64,000 nucleotides of DNA from Arbacia lixula. Its lineage: Eukaryota; Echinodermata; Echinoidea; Arbacioida; Arbaciidae. The translations under genes and the position numbers were made by a program. The stretch spans positions 8,679,230 to 8,743,229 of the forward strand of contig OZ022578.1 in assembly GCA_963669155.1 (NCBI GenBank), read 5' to 3'. This document shows positions 47,801 through 59,800 of the stretch, piece after piece; positions within the stretch are counted from its first letter, which is position 1; each line of letters begins with the position of its first letter. A model generated the notes under the pieces. That model made no database searches, was not told where the DNA came from, and saw only the letters and a list, made by a program, of their open reading frames with translations.

Positions 47801-50800
47801 AATCAAAATTAAGAAAATCTAAAAGAGGTTTTTAAAACAACATTTTTAATTTTATCAGTTGAGAAACATGTTGCAATTGACCTTAAGGCTCGGAACGATT
47901 ATTAGTAGGGATCTGTCTGTACGCCACAAAATTTGCATAAACCATGGACTAAATCCTGAGTGAATTCAGGCCAAAGGGCTCCTACCTGTGTAGGGTCTAG
48001 GTTAAGCAGTCTCCAGGATGAGTACATGAGGTCACTGAAGTGGTGCAGCAGCCGTAGCCGGGCACGCACGCTGGCTGGGCTGCAGTGCCTTACAGACGGG
48101 TACTGGGTGGGCACCTGGTCCGGCAGGCCCAGCTGTAAGGGGGCGGGGGTCCCAGGGCTACAGCGAGGTAAGGGAGGGGCCGTCCAGGCTGCAGAGTGGC
48201 TACGCCCAGCTGAGATCTGCACACAGCAAGCAGACACACATGGTTAGAAGCCTCATGGCAGGATTGCTGTGACCACAAGTTCCTGTCTCATTTGATTTCA
48301 GGATCTTATAAAGGAATTATCTCTACAGTATGAGACTTTTAAAATCGAACATGGCTATGCCCTGCCTTGATCTGCACATCACATGGGAAGATTGGATGTT
48401 AAAGATTAGTAGGAGAAGAAGGGGTAAAATTTACAAAGACAGACAGACAGATAGAGAAAAAGACAAACAGATAGAAAGATGGACAGACAGAAAGACAGAC
48501 AGACAGACATCCTACCTGCTGGATGCTCTTCCCTTGTAGAGAGCCCACAAGGACCGGCTCCCTGACCGTGTTAAAGTGGCCCAGACCTAGTTGACCATCA
48601 CTATTACTGCCCCATCCCCACACATCTCCTGTACTGGTCAGGGCCAGAGTGTGTTCAGACCCCACCGCAATGTCCTCCACAAAGAACCCTGCAAGGGCGG
48701 GCACCTGCTGCGGCCGGTTAGCTAAGCGGGCCCGGTTCTCTGGAAGGCCCGTCAGACGGTCTGTGTAAGAGAGTCACAGAAATGGCTAGAATAAAAACCA
48801 CTCTATGTGGATTGAATCGGACTGGATTTGAAATGAAATACAATTAAATTAATTAAATCCAGTCTTGCAGGAGTATTTTCAGTTCAAAGAGCAGTTCTTT
48901 ACATCTGTAATACAATACTTCTCTTCTTTATTTTGTGCATGTTAATAAACTCCTGAAGACGGACAGTCAATCTGCCCAAAACGTCGAGTCTACCTCTCTA
49001 CTCATCAGCTCTTCACGCTTTCTGGTTTATACTCCTTTTCAGGACTACACTCACATTTCGAAAGAATACTCTACTTTCAAATCTCCACTTTCTCGCCTGT
49101 CCATTTCACCTTCAATTCTATCCACGTTTTCTCATCTCAGTCCTCCCAGGACTTTACACATGGTGTACCGTAAACCTCTCTCGTGAATATCAGATTTGTT
49201 TCTTAAAACTGTAAAATATACATAACAAACTGACCCAGGGCATATTTTTTTTTTGGTTGAATGCGAAGCCATATATAGACTAAGACTTGCAATAGATATG
49301 AGTGATCATATCAGTCGAAAAATATCACTTTTTGTGATACAGGACCCAGAAACCATGGAAAGGGGGCATGGAAGAAATCAAGCCACACAGACGGACGGAC
49401 AATGGCTGCCAAACAGGAATGAGGATGGGGTACTTACCCTGACCGAAGGTGAAGACACGGCCATCTTTAGTCAGAGCTACAGAGAACTGGGTTCCACAGC
49501 AGACCTTCCGGACTCCAACGTTACATAGAGCCTCAATCCTCTGAGCAGGGAAGAGAGCATATATGAATCGACTCTTTGCCATACAACATGCCCGCTATGA
49601 CTATTTATGTTTAATGACTGGTGTGTGCACAAACACAAACATCAATAAAGTTATCATCACCATCCTTACCATCACTACCACCAACACTGTCACCACCACA
49701 AACATCACCAAAACCATCAACACCATCACTACCACCACCACCACCATCATCACAATCACCACCACCATCATCCTGAGTGGTAGGGAACCAACCTGTGGGA
49801 AGGACTTTGCAGTGGAGTTCCCGAGACCCAACTTGCCATAGTCTCCATCACCAAACGCCCAGACAGTGGCACCATCGGCCGACACACACAGGGTGTGGTT
49901 CATGCCGCAGGACACCTGCAACAAACACATTGTGGGACAATGAAGGGGACTCTAAACCTTAAAAACAAGTCATTTCTATATTTTTGGAAGATCTGTTTTC
50001 ATTGTGTTTCATCCAAAAATTGATAATTGATTCAGTGCAAGCTACAACCATCATTGCATGCAACCTAAAATCATCCTGATTAGTAAGCTTTACAATCTAC
50101 TAGTCTGTCAGGTGTGATGGTAACAGTCTGTAATTTCACTTTATATGGGATTACAATAACAATATCCATTTTTGACTCGTCGAGAAGAAGACTGTCCTGA
50201 GGGGTGTTTCACTCAGTCTGAATACAATGTTAAAAAGTTGTCAAATTTGATGAAGATTATTGGAAATTAACTCCCGCTATGTTAAAACAGGAACAAATTG
50301 GGTATGTCATTTAGCACAAGAACAGGTCACCAGCCATGCGTACAGTTGTTTGTAGCTTATGAACAGCTTGGTGAAACACCCCCCTGGCCTCACATCAAGG
50401 AGCACTTATGTATGCCTTCAACCTAACCCTCTATGTAATATGAGGAAGCTCAAAGAGGCCAAGCCCCTGGACCTACCTGGCCCACGGACTGGCCCAGAGC
50501 GAGGACAGGCTCAGGGGTCTTCTTGTTGGAGGTGTTTCCGTGGCCGAGACGGCCGTAGTCTCCGTTACCGTAGGTGAAGACTTTCCCATCAGACGTCACC
50601 ACCGCAGAGTGCTTGAAGCCACAGGCCATCTGATATGACATCCAGGCAAATCAGAAGAAAATGAAAGATATACTGTCCTACACAAATAATTTGACTACAT
50701 GTACTACTATTAATACTTAAACATTTTTTTAAACCTTTTGTAACCCTTTGACCAAAAACCATTGTACTCTAGAGAGTACAACATTATATTTTACAATCCT

Positions 50801-53800
50801 CATTTTATACATACAACAAAAAAAAATGACATTATCAATTGCAATTTAGACATCATTAAAATATTAAAAAAAAAAAGAATACATATTAATTCCTGATTAT
50901 GTATACAGGAAAAAGATACAGAACATTGACTTTAGCAGTACTCCCCTTTTTTTTTCTTTTTTTACAAATGGCGTGTTGATGAGAAACAGTACCACAAAGC
51001 ATTCACATGGTCATGCAAGATATCAAATTGGACTGCTTACAGGCGATCCTTCCTCCTACTCAGACACTGAGCCAAAAGCTCTAATAGTAAAAGTTTATGG
51101 TTCAATGCCCCCCAAAATTTGGCTATGCCATGCAACTTGAATGAGAGAGACCTGTCATACCAGAAACATAATGTCATCTGAGCCCTGTTGCATAAAATTT
51201 TAATGGTAACTTTGCCACCAATGGCAATTTCTATGGAAACCTCGAGTTTCACTGCCTGTCAGTTGATGTTACCATGGTAGTTACCATAGATGACAGAGTT
51301 ACCATTAACTGCAATATGCAACAGGGCCCTGGCCACTTTGTGACAAACATAAAAAGCAGAGTTAAAAGCAGCATCTATTCCCCCTGAACAATGCTCTCTC
51401 CTGCCTTCTCCAACCCTTACCTGTATGATCTCCTCCCCCTGTAGAGCCTCTACCTGCCTGGGCCTTCTCTGTCTATCACTGTTACCATGGCCCAGCTTGC
51501 CGTAATCCCCATCACCCCAGCTGAACACCTCCCCACTCTCGGTCAGCGCCATGGAGTGACCGTCAGACCCACAGGACGTCACCAGCTGTGTCACCACAAA
51601 CCCTACAGGAGGGGGTGGAGTGGAGGGATACCAGTCAGACACACATTTACTCTTGCAAACATACAACATTACACTGGCCAGCAAAAATCACGATTTTTCT
51701 AAGATCGCACTCTTTGGATGTAAGTTGCTAGGCAACTTACATTCAAACAACCAAAACATCGCGCCAGAAAAATCACTTCCCAGAGTGTGATTTTTTTTAA
51801 ACTTCGCGTAAAAAATCGTGAAGTTTGCCAGTGTAAATGGTGAGGGTAGAAAAATTGTGATTTTTTGCCACATGACTTGCAGCACTCCCGGCGGGTTGAC
51901 TTTGATCTTTCTGTGCAAAATTACGTGCGCATTCTTGTCATTGCCAAAAAGGCACTCCATTTATGATGTCATAATAGCCATGCACCACGCCGGTTTCCTT
52001 TAGATGACTGGTGGACATGCGCAGTAAAAAAAAAAATTGTGATGTTTCAGATCGCGTTTTTTTTTGGGGGGCAACTGTAAATGGTGAGACATAAAATCGT
52101 AATCTTAGCAAGTGTAAATGAAACATAGTCCATGAAGCAGGAAAATCATCTTTACCATCATCATTGATGCATAGATATGTCATCATTTCCATATCCTCCT
52201 AAACGCATTATCACTTTTATGATTTCAGAACTACTAACCATCACTATCATACTCATCATCCTATCATCCTGATTACCATCATCATCATCACTACCTTCAC
52301 CACCTCGCCCATCATAATCATTATCTCTTCATTGTTATCTTCTGCATCATAATCATCACCGCCATCACTATCATTACCATCATTATAATTTACCACCACC
52401 ATCACCCTCATCCCCATCGTCATCACCACTACAACCCTCATCACCACTGTACCTTGCAATGCAGAGACGACAGTGAGAGTATGGAGATCATCTGAGTTGC
52501 CCTGTCCTAGTCGTCCATAGCTGCCCTCACCACAGGCAGACACTGTGCCATTGGAGTGGATTACAAACGTGCAGTTCTGCCCACAGACCACCTGCAACAT
52601 GCATCAAATCTCACAATTTATAATAAAGTCTTTGAGATATTGCCATATTTAGGCATCAGCAAGACTCTTCAGAAGCACCATTCTGTTTTGAACAGGAGTT
52701 CTGGTAGAAGCGGAGTAAAGGTGAACCCTAAATCCGACACCATACTGTTATATAAAACTTACCATTGAATGGTAACTCTGCCATCAGTTGTAACTACCAT
52801 GGTAACACTGCTTGACAGCCAATCAAATTCAAGGTTTCCATAGAGTTGCCAATGGTAGCAAAGTTACCATCAATGGTAAGTTTTATGCAACAGGGCCCAG
52901 AACTCTTGTCCAGGAACCTGTCACGTGCAATTATCAAATTGGTATGTACAAATTGCTAAATGAAGCACCAGTTTTTGCTTTGGCAAGGTAGGAATAGGCT
53001 CTCTTCAAACCCATACCGCGAGCAGCAGTAGCAAAACAGCTTCACGTGAGCATACCTTTATAGTAATCAGAATGTTCTGTATCTTGGAGACACAACATGT
53101 GCATCACAGGTGTTCAACCAAAACTATCATGTAATACTATATCTGATGACATGCCATGCATACCTCTGTAATATTCGATACAAAGCATGATTTTTTTTGT
53201 TTATATACATGTAACATGCTAATGTGAACAATAGTCCATGACAATAGACCAGAGCCATGTTGCATATAGGTTTTCAATTATTGTAACTTACCATGGTAAC
53301 AACCGTGGCAACAGCCAATGAGCTCTCATTATTACACCTGTTGCAAAGTGGTAGTTTTCATCAATGGTAAGTTACAATTATTTAAAACCTACATGTATCA
53401 TGGCCCAGAACTCCAAATCTAACATGGACACAAGGTCACTTTATAAAAGAATCCACATGGCCCAATTAATCATTCGCAGCCTACATTTCAGAGCTCCTAC
53501 ATATCACAGTGATGGGTTTACCTGTTGTGCTGAGGCGAAGGAAGAGACGAGGTTGGGTGTGGCTGTTCCCCGGCCAGTCTCAGCCAGCTGTCCTTGTCGC
53601 CCACTCCCCCAGACAAACACATCACAGCGCCCACCGAGCTGCCAGTCCTAACCGATGCAGCAAGCAAAAGAAGAAACAATACTCATTGACTCAATCCAGC
53701 TTAAGTAAAGGGAAAGGGAGGTCGTGGTAACAATAATAGGCCATAGTTGTAGTAGAACTGCTCTGCTGTCATCACAGAGGTCTGGATTTTGCTTATATTC

Positions 53801-56800
53801 CAATTATTTTAATATTTTGAGATGATTCCTTCCTAGCACTGACTTTTAGCCATAAATGGCGCACAATGTATATCTATGAAGTTTACTAATGAACATGGCC
53901 ATATTCCAGAAACCTTACTAAGCCTAGTTAGTTGCTAAAGAGCATGAAGCTGTATGCATTTGTAATAACTAACTAGATTAGTCAGCTTTCTTGAATATGG
54001 CCTCAGGCATTTCAACAATTTATTAAATTGCCTGTTCTCAACTAATCACACAGTTAGGATCAACAAGACTTCTACTTCTCCTACCTCTGGCCTGTGCATG
54101 GCCCAAGCCATGACTTCTTGGTCCATGGCCAGTGACCACTCGCTGTTGACGTCCGGCCGCGGTCCCTCACCCCCGTCCAAGCTCTCCATGTTGGGCACTA
54201 CAAACTCCTGGGGCATGCACCCCCGCAGGGCCAGTGCGCTGGCTGACTTCATGGCAGTGCAGAATGAGGCCAGCCAGTTCCATTCCGGCAGGACGGGGGT
54301 GTCTGTGTGGTTGGGTGCCTGGTGTAGGGGCCTGGGCTGGTGGTAGAGGGAGGGGCCGAGGTTGAGGGCGAGGGCTAGGGCGGCTAGGCACTGCAGGAAG
54401 CTGCTGTGCACCAGCTGGTCCCCACGTAGCACCTGGCCCTGTGATGAGACACAAACAAACAAGGCTCTTGAACTTGAACAGAAATGTAAACTTGGATCAT
54501 TTATAATACATTCAACAAAAAATACATGATGTTAATAAATAATATAAGTAAGAAATATAACAAAATAAATTTGATCTCGGATATTTTATCATACAAAAAC
54601 AAATATGTATAAAATATAAGAAATACAATATGCTAAGGACTGCTTGTCCCCTAATAAAGCTGGCCTCAAATTGATTTGGGTAACATCTTGATAGCAATAC
54701 TGATACACCATATCATAACATCCCTAATAAGTCCAAAATCGCTCTAAAAATAACAGTACAGTGACCATTTTGGCGGGAGGGGAGATCAAACTTAACAGTG
54801 CTCTTATTGAAAAGATTTTTGTAAGGCTTGATTATTAAGATGCAAGATAAAAAAAAGTGATAGAACAGGGGCCATTTTGGGGGAAAGGGTAGGAAAACTT
54901 TTCAGAGCTACCATTGAAAAGATTTTTGTAAGGCTTGTTTGTTTCTGATTTACCTTTTCTGATGAGTATTGGGTCTGGAGGATCCTGGGAAGTCTCTGCA
55001 AGAAGGCGCGGAGGAAGGGCGCCTGGTGCAATCCCACAATGCCTTGGGAGACGAGGGCCATGCGGCAGGCAGCAAAGACCCGCTGCTTGAGGTACCAGTC
55101 TGTGGTCACGCTGCACACAGTCAGGGACCGAGACCGGGCCGAGCACAGTGCTAGGGCCGCACCGGACGTCCAGGCAAGGTCCTGGATTGACCCCTCGCCT
55201 CTCAGCGTCTGCACCAGCACCCCCTCCTGAAAACAGCACAAAGTCATAATTATGATAATGTCTCTTAGTCTAGTATCAGTATCTATATAAGACATATGCA
55301 ACCTCTGTGCCAATCGTCTCTGCAAAGTTGATTTCCCACTCCATTTTGTACTCTATTCTACCATTCTCTTGAGATGATAATATCAGTCTTGTTACTATGA
55401 GCTGAGAATAAGAAGACTTTGTGAAGGTAAGGGATAAAAGTGGTGAAGTCATTTTCTCCACTTTTACACAGAGGCTCATATGCATGAGTTTGGCGAACTA
55501 AGGAAATATTACCCAATGACTTTGGTCCAGAGAAGATGGACAGCAAAATTGTATGTTATGTTGCAAATTACTAGGCTCTTAAAAAAAAGAGTTTGCAGGG
55601 AAATTTCCTGACAAACTAGCATGTTCTATGCATGTGCTGTAGATTGGATGATTTCCTCTCGTCAGATATAAGTGCACTATACTGCAAGTAATGCTAGTAA
55701 TGTGTACTTACGTGCAATGCCCACACGTTGACCAGTCCCTCAGAGCACCCTGACGCTAGGAACAGACCATCAGGGCTGAAGGTCAAGCTAGTGATGACCC
55801 CTGAGTGACCCTTGACCACAATCAGCTCCTTGGGTTGCTCCTCACTGCAGCTGGCTTTCTCCTGCAAACATGTCAGAGAAATCAAGATGGAATCAAATTC
55901 TCAATATCGCATGGAGGGGTAAGGCATTCCATAATGCATCTGATTCCAATTAAGGGAGCACATCCATATTATTTTGGCAGCGTGCACGCCGCGAGCGTAC
56001 GCCTGCACGCTCCAAGACGGGATAATAGCGTCAGCCAGCGGCAGCTAGCTGCGATAATTAAAGCACAATAGAACTCACGTCCGTTCTCGCAGCTCCCCCT
56101 GTGCCCGCTGCCGCTCGCTGCCATACTTCTTAATCGGTCGGATTATAGCTTTAATCCCCGGCCCGCTGCAGCTAGCGGCAGCTCGCTGCAAGCTAGCTGG
56201 CGGCAACTGCAGCTATAAATGAGCTATTGCTGCCCCCGGTATCATATCTATCAGAATTCGCAGATGCAATTTTTATGATTCCCGTGGCCACTAGACTTCA
56301 ATTCCGCGGCGGAGATTGCTCTCGAATGAAGATGAAACATGTGCCTGTACTATAGTTCCACGTGTAGTACTAGTGTTCGACTTCTAATTATTTCTTAATT
56401 TAAAAGCATGTCAACGAAAGGCGTTCTTTGATGTCCGTAGCGAAGCATGGTATAGCACGGACCAAAGTTCGAAACGACGTACAGCTAGCCAGTGCGCCGC
56501 GTCGTCTCGCATGCATGGCGACCGAGTAGCGATCAACTTCCACGGCCACACGCTCGAACGATTTGGATAACAATTATTATCGCAATTTACAACTGTACTA
56601 GGTACGACTTGGCGAGATACTTTATCTTGCCATGTCGACATATGTCGACATGGCGAGAAACGTTATCTTGCGAAGTTGACTTAGATAAAGTTATATGTCA
56701 ACATGGCGAGATATTTTAGCTTTGCCAAGTCGACTTATAAAAAATTAAATGTCAACTTGGCGAAATATTTATCTCCCCTTCTTTTTTCTCACACAGTCAT

Positions 56801-59800
56801 CTTTTCCTACCTCTCGGCGTGAAAAGCCCGCTTTCTAGCTGCATGACGCAATACATTCCATATCAACATATTCTCCAATTGTATGAAACTTGTAAAAGAC
56901 CTTACCAAACAAAAAGCAGGATCTGAACTAAGTTACCCTTAATCAATGAAATCCCGATGTCCTTTTTTTGTGAGTCTCCTGCTCTGCACTATCGATCGGA
57001 GAGTAAAACAATAGAAACGAAGATGAGGAGGTTCTTACTAACAACAAAGAGAACACTTGATTATCATTAACGTGGGTATTTTAATTCAAGATCCTGTTTT
57101 CGGCAAGTCGTTCTTTTGAAATTGTTACGAGGTTTATTCACTATTTACAGCCTGCCAAAGCAAGCGGGCTTTTCAACATACACAACCCCTGTTGCTATCT
57201 TTCCTAACCATTCTGAATGTCCGGTAGGCTGCCGGTAGAGCTCGATTCTCTTCTTTTCAAAATTTGGACATGAATTATTGCAGATTCTTGTAATCAACGA
57301 ATGTTTCCGGTTTTTTTTTTCAGAAGGGTATTTTAATCCAAGATTCTGTTTATTCGACAAGTTAACAATTCTGTTCAAAGGCTTCCGCCGCTTTATATGC
57401 ACGCATGCTTTTGCCCCAAATCACCAATGTGACGTCACTACCGGAAAGCCTTTTTTTTCAAAAATGGTTGGAATATATACATGGTGCCATCATAAGAAAG
57501 GTGTTAACACACATTTTTTATGCCCATTTGTCAAACTTGATTGGTATAGTTAGGTTGCCTGGTAAATGTGCAACATCACCATTGACTTGTTTTGGGAATG
57601 ACAGCTATTTGGGTGACGTCGACGACAACGATATTTCGCGACGATGTCAGCAAAATGCAACACTTTTGTTCGTTTTTTGTGCACTTTTTCGGTTTAAACT
57701 TTTTCAATTCTTGTAGTTCACACACCATTCCAAATATTTATTTCAAACTTAGTTTGCTGTGTTTGGCATCTTTCAAGCTTTTCAAAGCATATAAGAATGG
57801 GACAGTTGCTCACGCTAATGGTCATCTCCTGACCAATAATAGAGCGTAACGTTTTAGTAGAATGCACGTAAAGTCGGACAAAATACTGCGTACGTCCTAT
57901 ATACGCGTATATACTGGATACGTGCTACTTTTTGGTTGAAGCGTTTCAAATCCTTGTAATCCAAGAACCATACCCCACATTTCCTTTCAAGTCGGCCTAA
58001 TGTTTTTGGCATTTCTTCCGCTTTTCAAAACATATATGGATGTTACATATTGTCACAACTATGGTCATCTCCTGACCAATAATGTAACGGAGCATTTTGA
58101 AAGAATTGAGTAAAATCGGACAAAATGTTGCGTATTAGCTGCATACGTGTATATTCTGTATACGTGTTACTTTTCGGTTGAAACTGTTTAGATCCTTGTA
58201 TTTCAAGAACCATACAGTATATTACTTTCCGACACGTTCTAGTGATTTCAGCATTCCTTCCACCTTTCAAAACATATATTGATGTTAGATGTTATCACGC
58301 TTATAGTCATTTACTGACCAATGACATGATGTCACATTTTGGAAGAACGTGCGTAAAATCCGACCAAACAAGCGTTCGTTCTATAAATGCGTATAATTTT
58401 GGACCCGTGTTACTCTTTTTTTTTAAACATTTTTGTGATGTCCAGGGTGTATCCTTTCGACCTTTGGCCTGGGTCAGTTGTTCCGGCCCTGTTCACATGA
58501 ATAAATCTTCTGGGCTCCCGGACGAGGAGGTTCTCACTAACAACAAAGAAAACACTTGATTATCATTAACGTGGGTATTTTAATTCAAGATCCTGTTTTC
58601 GGCAAGTTGTTCTTTTTAAATTGTTATGAGGTTTATTCACTATTCACAGCGTCCTACCAAAGAAAGCGGGCTTTTCAACATACGCGGCCCCTGTTGCTCT
58701 CTTTCCTAACCATTCTGAATGTCCGGTAGGCTGCGGGTAGAGCTCGATTTTCTACTTTTCAAAATTTGGACATGAATAATTGCAGATTCTAGTAATCAAC
58801 GAACGTTTCCGGGTTTTTTTTCAGAAGGGTATTTTAATCCAAGATTCTGTTTATTCGGCAAGTTAACAATTCTGTTCAAAGTCTTCCGCCGCTTTATATG
58901 CACGCATGTTGTAGTCCTACAAGGAAGCCACGACCGCCCGTGCATTCGTGTGGTTCCTCACAGTGCTAGGTGTCGTCATGGTCGTGCAGCAAGACGGCAA
59001 TTGGGCAGTATGAATATCCCCAAACGTAAGAAACTAAACACACATTAACTTGACATTTGAAAGAAATCCGATAAAATGTGTTTTATCTGCTGAACCACAT
59101 TTATTTTATCACTAAAATAGAAATTGTCTTGCGTGGCGTAAGATCTAACATAGCATTTATCACAGAGAGTCGAGACAGCCGATGAAAATATGATATTGAA
59201 TTAACATTCATCTGATAATGAAGCATTTGCTACAGCTTACATGAGATCACTTTCTACTAGTGTTAGTAGTGTAGTAATCTGCTTGATTACTCGTTTTTGT
59301 TTGAACACTGAAGACAGATTCATGGCATGATATTGTGCTTCATTCTTCTTTTTGCAGATCTAACTAGACTAAACAAACATGCCCTTGGATGATCATGGCC
59401 TTTACCGTGCCAACCATTGTTCAAGAGCCCCTTTTAGGGCACAAAAGAAATAATACATAGATCTCGCACAAAATCGCATACACAGATAACGAAAAGGAGC
59501 CTTCAGGTTTATTATTTCTCACTGAAAGAAAGCATGATAAAATACTATTCAAATATCACTTAATACCACCCCCCTCCTTTATCCCTCATTCCGAATCACC
59601 TCTTTGATATTCCCCATTTATTCTGCCCCCCCCCCTCTATCTCTCATTCCGAGTCACCTCTTCTTCCCCACTTCTTTCGTCTCGCCACCTCCCCCCCTCC
59701 CCCCCTCCTCAATCTCTCATTCTGAATCACCTCTTTGATATTCCCTATTTCTTCTGCCCGTCCCTCTCTATCTCTCACTTCGAATCACCTCTGCCCCACT

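Noticed and set aside
57022..58908. Reading the 386-bp direct repeats as LTRs of a retrotransposon
   Set aside because: No TG..CA ends, primer site, polypurine tract or pol frame; the space between is a tandem array.
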